Assembly (NCBI RefSeq): GCF_963583255.1
Contig: NC_084803.1
Coordinates: 3,569,621 to 3,633,620, forward strand
Length of the DNA stretch: 64,000 nucleotides
Source: Pyrus communis
Lineage: Eukaryota; Streptophyta; Magnoliopsida; Rosales; Rosaceae
Reading direction: 5' to 3'
Shown here: positions 49,180 through 60,226 of the stretch, piece by piece
Layout of the letters: every line of letters starts with the position of its first letter
How positions within the stretch are numbered: position 1 is the first letter of the stretch
The notes under the pieces: generated by a model
What the model was told of the DNA's origin: nothing
The model's input: only the letters and a program-made list of their open reading frames with translations
Database searches by the model: none
Position numbers and translations under genes: made by a program

Positions 49180-49714
49180 CGAGGCCTTTTGGGAGCTCAC
49201 TGGCTTCAGAGTTCATCGGAACTCTGAAGTTAAGTGAGTTCGAGCTAGAGCATTCCCAAGATGGGTGACCCACTGGGAAGTTCTCGCATGAGTTCCCAGA
49301 AACAAAATCTTGAGGGTGTGGCCCAAAGCGGACAATATCGTGCTACGACGAAGCCGGTCTCGGATGTGATAGAATGGTATCATAGCCACTCTATCGTTCG
49401 ATGCGAGTGTGTTGACAAGGACGTCAGGCCCCTAAGGGGGGTGGATTGTAACATCCCACATCAACCAACAAATAGGGGATGATGTGCCTTATATGTATAT
49501 GCTCACCTACATATAGCACGAGGCCTTTTGGGAACTCATTGGCTTCGGATTCCATCGGAACTCCGAAGTTAAATGAGTTTGGGTGAGAGTAATCCCAAGA
49601 TGGGTGACCCATTGGGAAGTTACTCGTGAGTTCCCAGAAACAAAACCGTGAATGAATGGTGAGCACAAAACGGACAATATCGTGCTACGGCGGAGTTGAG
49701 CATGGGATGTGACA
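49180..49714 (+). mobile_element. Cassandra TRIM, plus-strand copy, 5' truncated
   Basis: The 5' LTR lacks its first about 70 bp and begins at GAGGCCTTTTGGGAGC. It ends near 49371, followed by the primer site TGGTATCATAGCC (49375-49387), a short interior with CCCCTAAGGGGGGTGG as polypurine tract, then a complete 3' LTR 49447-49714 (TGTAACATCCCAC...GGGATGTGACA). Both LTRs have the 5S-like stretch (CATCGGAACTC.GAAGTTAA, GATGGGTGACCCA). Confidence 0.9.
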
Positions 49715-49762
49715 TAACCCAAGGTTGGAGAGAGTCTTAAGGTAAAATCCCAACTACATTAA

Positions 49763-50196
49763 GGGGGGTGCAGTCAAACTAAGATTTTAAAGGATTTTAA
49801 AAGTGATAGATTTGATAGGATTTAAGAGGATTAGAGATTTCTACAAAATTCATATGGATTTTTAAAAAATTTGAATGGATTGTGGTGGAAGGATTTGAAA
49901 TCCTAGGGGGTGAGGTTGGATTCTTTTTAGTCTTGGTTATATATACTTTTGGCTCTCAAATCCCACAACTTATTGAAATCCTCCAAAATCTTAATTTTTT
50001 TAATACACTTAGATTTGTATGGATTTTAAAATCATTTAAAATCTTTTAATTGACTACACCTAAACTTTAAAAGATTTTAAAATCCTTTAATTGACTACAC
50101 CTAGAGTTGAATGGATTCTAAAATCTTTTAATTGACTACACTAGGATTTTAAAGTTTTTTAAAATCCTCTCAAATCCGAGTTTAACTACACCTCTC
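49763..50196. mobile_element. PIF/Harbinger-like MITE with internal repeats
   Basis: 434 bp with inverted ends GGGGGGTGCAGTCAAACT and, reversed, GAGAGGTGTAGTTAAACTC. TAA flanks both sides (49760-49762 and 50197-50199). The interior holds three copies of a phrase like ATCTTTTAATTGACTACACC. No coding sequence. Confidence 0.75.
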
Positions 50197-50858
50197 TAAA
50201 TAATAATAATAATAATAATAAATGGTGATGAAACCCATCTAACTGTTGTCTGTGATAGAGGGAAGAGACCTAAATAATTACTCGGGTACGATTGTTTGGG
50301 AAGAATATTTGGCATCACTTTTTTATACATGTTTTTGTGAAGTTTACTTTGTAATGTTTCAACGATTTGAATCATTTATTTTTCAAGTTTTTCTTAAAAA
50401 CCGTTAGATTGATGGTTTCTTTGTAGAACCATATTCGTTCATTTTCTTCACTACACATGAATGTCTTAATGTTTTGGATTTATCTAATTTTTTACAAGTA
50501 TAATCTATGAGTGATATTTTAAAAATTGACAGTTTGAATAGTCAAAATACATTATGAAGCGGCTTTCACATTACAGCTTTTGGAGCAAATGCACCATAAG
50601 TACTGATCTTGTAGTACATGAACAAAAGTTGCTAGCCATTTAATTACAAAGTCTTCTGAAAAATTGACTATAAACAATGAAAGCACCCATATTCTGATGG
50701 ATAAAACGACGCGAACACCCAGGTTTTGAAGAGATGAAATCGGATTTGAGGCAGAGAGAGACGGAAAGAAAGAAGCAGAAAAGAGGATGGTAACTGAAAC
50801 CCTCCAGCGACTTCGTTCTCTAAAAATAATTTTATGACAAAATTACCCTTGGATACTT

Positions 50859-51125
50859 TTATGCTTTCTTTTTCACCGCTTCGAATATTTTTTGGCCGAG
50901 GGGCATTTGCGTCCAGTTCTTTTTGTCAAAGCCGGTGACACCAAAACCAGCCTCTAGCTTTATGTATAAAAGATATTGCTCTTTTCCTTTCCTGAAAGAA
51001 GAAATTGTTGCATTCTCGTCAATCACGGTGTGATACGTGTGCAAAACTTGCTTATCAAAAACATAAACCAGATATTCGTATGGATATTTCTGGATCATAA
51101 TCACGATCAAAGCTAGGACAAGCAA
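50859..51125 (-). CDS. Hypothetical 88-aa frame, unrecognised
   Basis: An open frame with a hydrophobic start and a hydrophilic rest including ENATISSFRKGKEQYLLYIK and a Lys-rich end (FEAVKKKA). Residue composition looks protein-like, but I know no family for it, and no neighbouring exon was found. It may be one exon of a decayed gene. Confidence 0.25.
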   Translation of the reverse strand: MLVLALIVIMIQKYPYEYLVYVFDKQVLHTYHTVIDENATISSFRKGKEQYLLYIKLEAGFGVTGFDKKNWTQMPLGQKIFEAVKKKA

Positions 51126-51259
51126 CTGAGATATTTCTTAGAAGTAGCGCTTGGACGACAAGTTTCTGCTAGCTACATGGCCATGCATGCATTAATAAAA
51201 TTAACCATTAGGTTTCTCAAAAGGCATACAATTTACAAACTAGTTTCTAGAAAAGGAGC

Positions 51260-51546
51260 TCAATGCATGGTGTAGTAGTGTGTTTCCAACTTCCTATCTA
51301 GGGCATCGGAGATGCAAAGCTTAAGTTCTAAATCAGGAGGAGAAGCTGCCGCTGCTGCAGATGGAAGAGCTGCTGCTGCAGGTGCAGGCAGCACTGTAGC
51401 TGAAGTTGATGAAGAACAGAAGTAGTCTTGAATTTCGACATTAAACGCATAAGAGGGTTTGAAGGACACCGATATGGAATATTAGAGCTGCTGGAAGCTT
51501 CAATAGGTTTAGATAAAACGTTCAGATTAATCAGCCCCACCTGCAG
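51260..51546 (-). pseudogene. C-terminal fragment with EAR-like motif, frameshifted
   Basis: On the minus strand an acceptor-like CTGCAG is followed by VGLINLNVLSKPIEASSSSN in one frame. The continuation (SFKPSYAFNVEIQDYF, an Ala-rich stretch, PPDLELKLCISDAL, stop) is in another frame. DLELKL resembles the EAR repression motif (LxLxL) found near the end of many plant transcription repressors. No DNA-binding domain is seen nearby. Gene family not identified. Confidence 0.35.
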
Positions 51547-52007
51547 CCAGAAGAATCTATATTACATATATATGAACCAAACTTGAAAACATAATATTAC
51601 GCGGAGCAGCTTCTTGGGATCCCGCTCAGCTGTAGCAAATACGAGATTGGTATAGGACCATGTATTCACCGTACATATAAAAGTTCTTATACATTAATTT
51701 CATCGTTTCTCATTTTCCTTTTTTTTTTTCTCTCTAAAATACAAGAGTCCTATACAGTAAATGCATGGTCCACACAAAAGCTCTTTCAACCCATCATAAA
51801 TACATGGATAAACTTTGATCATTTTGTGTTGGAGACAGACTTTAAGCAACTTAAACTAACATATAAAACAAGATAAAAAAAACCCGAATATCTGGAAAAT
51901 GAAAATTATTATCCAAAGTCGGCATAGATTTCAGCATACAGCCATATATGCAGAGCTGTATGTTATCTGTTTCCTTTCTTCTTTTCTCTCCACTTTGGTG
52001 AAGCCAA

Positions 52008-52200
52008 GACCCCCCGATAAGCATGATTGCATGGCCACCATAGAAGTTGAGTAGTTGTTGCACCATTCAATACCAATAAAATCAATCATAAAAATTCTCG
52101 GTTAGCGCTGCTTAGGTCCCGGCACACAACCAAGAACCCCAGGTAACCATGACTGCATGGCCACCACACAAGTTGATTAGTTGTTGCACCATTGAATATA
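52008..52200. repeat. Short direct duplication
   Basis: GCATGATTGCATGGCCACCA and TTGAGTAGTTGTTGCACCAT at 52020-52068 recur, slightly changed, at 52148-52194. A local duplication of about 70 bp at a spacing of about 128 bp; no gene. Confidence 0.7.
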
Positions 52201-53180
52201 GACCCATTAAATATAGAAATTTTATGTGCAAATTGTCCATTGTGTATTGAATGACGGAGTTTACATCTATAATATACTGAAAATGAATACATCAAATTTA
52301 CCAAATATTAAACAGTTTTGTTTAGAGAAGAACGGAATATCATCCGTCCATCCATCTATCAATTTATTATAAAAGAAAATGCCAAAACATGATCTGCTAT
52401 GTTTTGGAATAAAATCCAGGAACCCCACGACTGCATCATAACACATGTTCAAACCAAAAAGGATATAAAGTGTTCTATCCCGGCCCGCAACCAACAACAA
52501 CACACTATAAATTCATTCGTATTCATTACTAGACAAGTCTTAATTTCTTTATTAAACTGTTTAAACAAACACTAAAATGACAAATAGCTTGATGTACGGT
52601 TAAATATTCATCTTCAAAGATTCTATGACGAATCTTCTCCTCGTCGAAAATTATATAGGATTCATACTAAACAAACTTTAAAACAGATAAACTACTTTGA
52701 AAGGAGTTTACAACTTGATTGGTTAGGTTGATTTCGATTCGATTTCCATTATCCCTTGTCAAAAAAGATATTACAAAGACATTTACCTCATATATTTTTT
52801 TTTTGGTCGCAAAAATTCGACAACTTTGATAAAGCTGAATTTAGATATCACGCGGGAGTTTGTTAGGGTTGTCACATGATCCACGAATCTCCAGCTTCCC
52901 TGTTCAACGATTGCGACTACACCCAGTCATTTTGTCCTTTTTCTTGTTTTACCATATCTACCCCTAACTTTTTCACAAATTTACATGCATGCCCCTCCCA
53001 AAATTATCACCAACGACCTCTAAGTACTAATCCAATTTTGATGATCTCATGGGCTAACTAATTGTCGTTTGAGTTTCAATCAAGACAATTGACATACATG
53101 CATCAATCCAAAAGAAGAAGGAAGACATGGACATGCATGAGTTGTTTGAAATTAAGTAATAATCTTGTTCCTAATCATGA
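52201..53180. other. Spacer without recognised gene
   Basis: AT-rich; no coding region or repeat could be supported. Confidence 0.4.
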
Positions 53181-53357
53181 TTTTTTTTTAACCAACAATA
53201 TAATCTACACTAAGGGGATGAAGGAGTACGCTAAGCTTCATAATGGGCTATCAATAATGTAGTTCAATTTTGCCTTTGGTGAAAATCGAATTTAAAACCT
53301 CTCACTTACAAGTAAAAGAGGAATATCACTATATCGTAATACTACGTGATTGTTTCA
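53181..53357 (-). mobile_element. SINE copy 4, reverse orientation
   Basis: Poly(T) at 53181-53189 is the reversed A-tail. The body reads, reversed, GATATTCCTCTTTTACTTGT, TTTAAATTCGATTTTCACC, and CTTAGTGTAGATTATATTG. AATCATGA flanks both ends (53173-53180 and about 53358-53366). Confidence 0.8.
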
Positions 53358-53987
53358 AATCATGAGTTGACAAATCAAATAAACTCTTCCACGATACTAA
53401 TTTAATTTTAATTATTGGGCTTTGGCTTTCAAAGTTAGGCAAATTGGTAGAGATCTAGCTTGTTTCTATATGCTCTAAAGTACGCTTAATATTGTAGTTT
53501 AGATTTAGGTTTAATTTATGAATGATGTATTCAAAATTTTAATCAACAAAAAGAATAGGATATTAGCTTTAAACTTTTTGCTACAGTAGTACGTTTTAGT
53601 ATATTTATCTTCAATTTTAAGTGGAAATTTTTTTGTTCGACTTGTTAATGAAAACTATCGAAATCTACAATCCTCATCCATTGAACCCGAAACACACTAT
53701 AAACTGAAAAGAAAGACTGTGATTAGGCAACTTACCACCCAAGCAATGCTCCAAATTCCTCACTCCTATAATATAAAATAGAAACTTTCGTGAAAATGAT
53801 TTGGACTAAGTTTATTTTAATAAAAAATCATGCTATAACTTTATTTAATGAAAAAGACTTAAATTTTAATGAAAAATTCTTAAAATTTATTAAAAATGAC
53901 AAAAAAAAAAAGTTAAATTTTAGCGAAAAGGACATAATTTTAATATTTTAGAAAAAAAACTGACGTGCGAACCCGCGCGCCCTTACA

Positions 53988-54128
53988 CAAACTGTTTATG
54001 AAACTTATTACACTGTTTATAAAACTCACTACACTGTTTATGAAATTTACTACACTGTTTATGAAACTTAACTGTACGACACTGTTTATGAAACTTAATG
54101 ATAGTAAACTGTTTATAAAACTTAACGG
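53988..54128. repeat. Minisatellite, six units of 21-27 bp
   Basis: Six tandem units starting ACTGTTTAT(G/A)AAA: three of 21 bp, two of 27 bp and a partial last one. Unit lengths are multiples of three, so both strands stay open, which explains apparent short repetitive frames there. No evidence of translation. Confidence 0.85.
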
Positions 54129-54234
54129 TAAATGCTCATCCCAGATTTTCAAGTTATTTCACCATAATGCAATAAAAAGATAAAAAAAAAAACATGATAT
54201 CATCAACGTCCACACTCTTAAAGCCATGCATGGC

Positions 54235-55191
54235 TAGGGCTAGTTTGGTATAGGATACCGAACCCAAAATGACATAACAAATCCCGAACTGAAAATTTTC
54301 GGCACAAGAATAAGACGACCGATCCCAAACCAAAACTTCAGGATTCCCGAATTTTGGTATTCCCAAAAAAATTTCCGTATTTTGGGATTTCCCGAAACCG
54401 AACTTGCATTGAAATCCAAATCAACTAGATTGAAATCGAAAACATTCGAACCTGCATGAAAAACCCAATATGAAATCAGAGAAGTGCAGTGAATTAGTGA
54501 AGACTGATGGGAGATAGAGAGATAGAGTGAAGAGATAGTATGTCCTCCTCCTAACCCGAGCCCCTAATTTGAAACCCCACATAGAGAATCAATGGAGAGA
54601 ATCAGAGGTGGGGATGAAGCTGTGAGGTGTGGTGGTGGCCGGAGCGGAGAAAGTTCGTTGAAGTGAGACTATGAGAGGGTGGTGGCTGCTGAGCTTCGAA
54701 TTCTATAAGACAGACAGAGAGAATCTGAGACTGGGTGAGGGGCCAAAGATGAGAAATATGAGAGAGTGAGTAGGCATGTGTCGGATTGGGTTTGGATTGA
54801 GTTGGGAATGTTTTGGTGGCTTCGCCTTTCTGGGTTGCATTGCAAATGGAGATAATTCAAGAGCGATAGAGAAAGCAGCAGCAGACAGCACCCATGTGCT
54901 TTGATAAAACTTTAAACGCCACACTGCACACGATTAGATTCTTATCCCCACACTTAAGTTATTCTAATAATATAATAATAAGCCATATACATATTCCAAC
55001 ATATATATAAGTTTATAACAATAGGGTTTAAAGTTTGGTTCGGGATGGGGAAACCGAACAATTTTAAAGTGTGAGACCTGATCCCATACCAAATAATTCG
55101 GGATCGGTTTGGTTTCGGGACCAAAATTTTTGAGATTTTCGGTTTGGTTTCGGTATGGTTTCGAATTTTCGGTATTTTTTTTCCACCCCTA
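54235..55191. mobile_element. hAT-type non-autonomous element, copy B
   Basis: 957 bp with ends TAGGGCTAG and, inverted, TAGGGGTGG; flanking 8-bp repeats TGCATGGC (54227-54234) and TGCATGTC (55192-55199), one mismatch. Subterminal regions carry CCCGAA/TTCGGG and CCGAAAC/GTTTCGG repeats in opposite orientations. Ends match copy A at 38639, so both belong to one group. No transposase frame. Confidence 0.8.
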
Positions 55192-56327
55192 TGCATGTCT
55201 AATAACTTAATACCATTACTAGGAAAAATGGTGATGAATCCAACGATGTTGTCAATGATGTTGCCCCACCCTTACCCTCAACTATCCCAACCCACATGTG
55301 ATACCCCGTCCTTAATTTAACGTTCTTGTATTATTAAATAGTGCGCATTTACCAAAATGCCCTCGTGGCAAAAATGTTAACTTTTGTTGACCATCTCGTC
55401 GAAACTCATATAACTAATTTTCTCAGTTTATTCTTATCGTACTCATTGCCATGAACCCATGGGCGCGAACGGATCCGAATTTGGAGTTATAACAAAGACT
55501 TTATGTTTTGAAACGTCAAACGTTTTTCAAGCTTTCCTCGTTTCGTCTCTTGTGACCTTAATTTGTGAGCCATTGGGACCCACTTTGGAACCTTGTCCCC
55601 TTGTTCTTTCCCCCTTACCCATGCATCCCCATTCCCTTTTTCTTTTATCTGTCACTTCCCTCTATCTCTCTCAAAACTCTTTCCATCACCCATCGGCCCT
55701 CTCATTCTCTTTGAACCAACCCTCCCTGAGGGTACCACACACAACAACAATATCAATAACACCACCACTACCACTTCCTCCCTAGGTGAAACCACGAACT
55801 CAGAACGAACGAGGAAACCCCCAAACTCCTTATTCTTCCTCTACACCATCACTGTTCACCGACATTCTCCGATGAAGGAAACTCACGAGAAAACCTACCC
55901 AGTTTTCCGGCGAAGATAGCGAGTTTGCAGCCATTTTTTGGCCAACTCCGACCACCACTCGGTCCCAACTTGGTGTGTCATTTGAGGTGACCCAGTCCTC
56001 CCTATTGTTGAATGACACGTTGGTAACAAAGTATATGTGAGTGGACCCTTTCTAGAATGCATGATTTTATTACTAGAAATGCATTTATGAAAAGCATGAT
56101 TTTATGACCACATTTTATGAAACGTTTATGAGTAAATTGGATTTACGCTTTATGAAATATCATGCTTTATCGAATTTATGTTTACTGAGATATTTATGAA
56201 CATGAATTTAGGATATGATGTTTGAGCTATTGAGCTCCGATGGTATATATTTTGAAAATATTATGTTCATGATTTTCTGTGCTCACTTCATGGATATATA
56301 TATATATGCGCCTTCGGGCGGAAGATA

Positions 56328-58476
56328 TATAACACACCCACCCCAATATCCTCCAAACACCAAGGTAAACACGTGCTGGTCAACACCCGAAAGTGACGAA
56401 GCCATATTAACATGCATGTAGGTTATGAAGAAAGAATGAACATAAATAAAACACGTAAATTTTAACAATAAAGAATATGCAAATGTGGGAATGTGATCAG
56501 AACATACAACTAATCAAGAATATTGTAGAAGAAATATTATGAAATGTACGAACAAAGGAATGGGTCATACATTAAGAGGACTCGAAGATACCGATGCGGG
56601 AGTGCCTTAATGCCGGGATTGTACGCCTCGATTCTAAGTCCTGAATGGAGCTCAAAATAAAGCATGAGTGAACCAAATTTATATAAAAGTAATACTAAAA
56701 CAATTATTCTTCAACGTACTAACCCCCAGGTTTAGAAAACTCATATATAGCATAATAAGTAATACGTTTTCCGAAAACGCTAGCATGCCATAAAACCTTC
56801 TTAAAACATATATCGTATATAGTGTGCTTAATAGTGGTTTCACAATAGCCCGAAGGCCCTACATCACCCGCCCGAATGCATATATAAATCTTTCGCCCAT
56901 AGGCCCTATATCACCCACCTAAAGGCATATATATAAATATCATTCGCCTGAAGGTCCTACATCACCCGCCCGAAGGCATATATAAACCATTTGTCTAAAG
57001 GCCCTATATCACTCGCCCGAAGGCATATATGTATGAATATCCACTAAGTAAGCACTGAAAATCATGAACATAATCCTTCCAAAATATATCTTATCGGAGC
57101 CTCAATAGCTCAAACATCATATCATAAATATCTCAGTAAACATAAATTCGATAAAGCATGATAATTCATAAAGCGTAAATCTAATTTACTCATAAACGTT
57201 TCATAAAACGTAGTCATAAAATCATGTTTTTCATGTATGCATTTCTAGTAATTAAAATCATGCATTTTGGAAGGGGTCTACTTACAGATACTTCGTCGCC
57301 GAAGAGCCGTGCAAACTAGAAAACGGGCTCACCACTGACAAATACACTTAAGCACATCAAGGGATCAATTAATAAAACTCTACTAAAACGATTGAATTTG
57401 AGAAAACAGACGTCGAATTCAGATTCAGGACATCGAAAAACTTAATGGGGGACCTTGGGTTTATCCACGCGTACGGGATGACGGTCTGGGAGGTCACACG
57501 TCACTGCACGCGCCGAGATGGGTCATCGAAAATTTCACCGGCGCCGCCGTGGATGACAGTAGAGGCGCATATACTTCACACGCCAGCCATGGTAGCCCTT
57601 CACGCGCCACCCACGAAATCTGGAAATGAGTCCGGATCAGGTTAGATCCAGGTTGTTAGTTTGGGCATGGTTGTTAGGTTAAGCCTGGTTTTGGCTTGCA
57701 GGTTGGGTCGACCTGGTTTCAGGTCGTGAGTTGGCCAGTCTCCACGAAGAAGAAAGCTAAAGCTTTCCAAGCTCCGTTCATCCCCAAAACTTAATTAAAA
57801 CTAGTTATTCCATATACCAAATTAAGGCCCAAGGAACAAGGAAGAATATTATACCTATCTCATGGCCAACCGTGGTCGAAGTTGGTTGGAAAATGACCTG
57901 GAAGGCTCGGGTTCTCACCGGTATCTGGGAAAATCTCCCTAAGGTGTTTTATGTCACAAAACGTCATCAAAACATACCTATAGTCTTTAAATCAACCCAG
58001 GACGTTGAGAAGAAAGAAGGATCAAGGGTATTCCGAGCCTTACCTAGTCGGGGAAGGTGGAACTCGCCGGCGTGGTTGGTGTGCTAGGTTCAGTGTCTTA
58101 GTGTTTCATAGAGAATGAGAGAGAGACAGAGGTAAGGAGTGATGAAGAGGAAATCATGGTAGTATGCGGTGGTTCGTGACTAGCTTAGGTTTGTGGCGGT
58201 GGTGCTCGCCATTCCGGCAAGGGTGGTGACTGGGTTTGGTGTCTCAGCATATGCAGAGAGAGAGAAAGATAGCTGAGAAAGAGTCCAATATGAGAGAAAA
58301 AACTGACAGGGATAGGGAAACAGATGGGGGACACAAGACAACTCGTGGGCCCTAGTGGCTCACACTACAAGATCCCCCAAACACAACATTTAAAATAAAT
58401 ATCCCTAAGCAAAGTGAAATTACAAAATTGTCCTTGTTGTTTTGAAATTTGTAAAATTTTGGGACGTGTCGTTATA
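56328..58476 (-). mobile_element. Second solo LTR of the same family, inverted and nested
   Basis: On the minus strand, starting from about 58476 (ATAACGACACGTCCC), the order of segments repeats that of the outer LTR: the leader-like part with (CT)-rich stretches, the segment CATGATTTTATGACTACG, the GCCTTCGGGCGGGTGATG repeats (here 56850-57025, four to five copies) and the end at about 56328. Its full length is about 2.15 kb. Flanks AGATA/AAATA do not give a perfect target duplication. Confidence 0.68.
56850..57025. repeat. GCCTTCGGGCG minisatellite
   Basis: Repeats of CGCCCGAAGGC(A)TATAT and GCCCTACATCACCCGCC, about 40-50 bp per unit, four to five units. The same motif, inverted, flanks the nest at 56307-56320 and 58483-58560. 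The core CGCCCGAAGGC is partly self-complementary. Confidence 0.75.
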
Positions 58477-59136
58477 AAATATATGCTTTCGGGTGGGCGA
58501 TGTAGTGCCTTCGAGTGGAATATATATATGCCTTCAGGCGGGTGATTTAGTGCCTTCAAGCGATTGTGATACCACTACTAAACACACTATATACGATATA
58601 TGTTTTATGAAGGTTTTATGGCATGCTAGGATTTTTCGAAAAACCTACTACTTACTATGCTATATATGAGTTTTCTAAAATTGGGGGTTAGTACATTTAA
58701 AAAGTAATTGATTTAGTATTACTATATATAAACTTGGTTCACTCATGTTTTGTTTTGCACCCCCTTAAGGACCTGGGAACGAGGCATACGACCCGAGTTA
58801 CGAGGCATTCCCATATTAGTGAATTTGTGTCCTCCTCTCTGCGTAGGACATCTCTTGTAATCGCATTTTCTAATATTTCGTCCACTTGTATTTCGAATTA
58901 CTAGTATGCTCTGAACATGTCATGCATTATCACTTTTAAATGTGTTGGCACTTGATTACTATATTTTATTAAGGTTTGTATTTGAATATTATATTACGTG
59001 GTTCTGTGTGAAATTTTTATGCATGTTCCTCATGTTCTTAGCATATGCATTCATGAAATGGCTTACGTCACCCTCGGGAGTTGGCCAGCACGTGGCCATC
59101 CTGTTGTCCTTTGGACACTGGAATCAGGGCATGTCA

Positions 59137-60226
59137 CCACACCTAACCGACTCCCTCCCAACCATACCGCCACAGATGTAGTTCTAAATTGAATGGAACC
59201 CACTTCAATTTGAAATTTTAATTTTAGAGGAATAAAATATGTTTGGATTATGTCAAAGGGTTATGCAACTGAAGGATTGGTTGGGTGCTCTTTACACCGG
59301 CTTTATTTAGGTTTTTTTTGTTTTTTTTTATTTCTCTTATCATTATTATTAAATAAAATTATATGATGGTTTTTTGTTAAAACTCAAAGTTTGGAAACTT
59401 TTTTCATTAGTTTTTTCTTATAAAATATCGTTGTATTAAAAAAAATTAAAAATTAAAAACTCTTAACACCATTAAGAATAAAAATACCATTAAAATTTTT
59501 TTTTGACAACGCATGCCAGAATTTTTATTTAAAACCCGAGATTTTTCTGGAAACTACGGAAGATGAATCATCACTCTCCCAACTTATGTACTCTAATATT
59601 ATTCTAACCACTTTGATGAGGTATTATTCAAATTTCATAAATATAAACAATGCTTTCACGAAATTTCCACCTCATGTTCATCTTCTTGGCTGCTTGCCAG
59701 CCAGTTGCAAACTTTTTTTTTATCATCCAGGTTCGGACATTGGCTAAACCAAGACATTTCTCAATATAGCAGTTATTAATTCTCTTAATTTGGAAGTAAA
59801 CACAGTTTTTAAGTAAAAGACGATTGCATTGATCATAAAGGAGAGATTTTTCAATATGTCAAGAATATGCTTTTGTACACTAAAAATCATAATATAAGTG
59901 ATTGGATATTTTAAGAAAAAAAAAATTCAATCACTTGTAAAATACATCTTATGTTCAGACCGTATTACTGACAATCTGAAATATTTCTCTATATATAGAT
60001 AGATCCCACCGGCCAGTGGCCACTTAATAAAAAATAAAATAAAATCCATCTCAAGGGCATATCCGTCCTAAAAGAAAAATACCTCCAACCATAAATGTGC
60101 CCCCCTCTCGTGTTCGTATGATGGTTCACTTGCCCTAGAACCACTAGCTCTCATTCATTTTCTTCTTCTCCTTCTATGCTCTAATTAATTCCGTGTTGGT
60201 TTTTTCACACGTGTGAGCAAACAAAC
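59137..60226. other. Spacer and PYL upstream region
   Basis: AT-rich with a MITE at 59840-59990. The 120 bp before the PYL start are pyrimidine-rich and contain CACACGTGTG at 60207-60216, a CACGTG-type (G-box/ABRE core) palindrome 10 bp before the start codon, probably in the leader. Confidence 0.5.
59840..59990. mobile_element. MITE with GGAGAGATTTTTCA ends
   Basis: 151 bp; the left end GGAGAGATTTTTCAATATGTC and the inverted right end AGAGAAATATTTCAGATTGTC are similar. It shares its left end with the 65-bp insertion at 15412. Interior contains complementary TGATTGG.../...CAATCA stretches. Non-coding. Confidence 0.65.

Larger units (their letters stand above)
55297..59136 (+). mobile_element. 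Long solo LTR (host of nested copy), with target duplication
   Basis: Starts TGTGATACCCCGTCC and ends CAGGGCATGTCA, flanked by CCACA on both sides (55292-55296 and 59137-59141). It is split by a second, inverted copy at about 56328-58476; without it the LTR would be about 1.7 kb. It contains GCCTTCGGGCGG-type short repeats around the split. No gag or pol sequence remains. The length suggests a Ty3/gypsy-type family, by inference only. Confidence 0.72.

Noticed and set aside
49212..49290. True 5S rRNA gene
   Set aside because: Only part of a 5S-like sequence, placed inside an LTR with primer site and polypurine tract; it is the Cassandra hallmark.
48978..49722. Open frames of 70-96 codons on both strands
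   Set aside because: They are Cassandra LTR and 5S-like sequence, which is non-coding.
56850..57025. CRISPR-like array
   Set aside because: Repeats are degenerate and contiguous without unique spacers of constant length, in a plant LTR.
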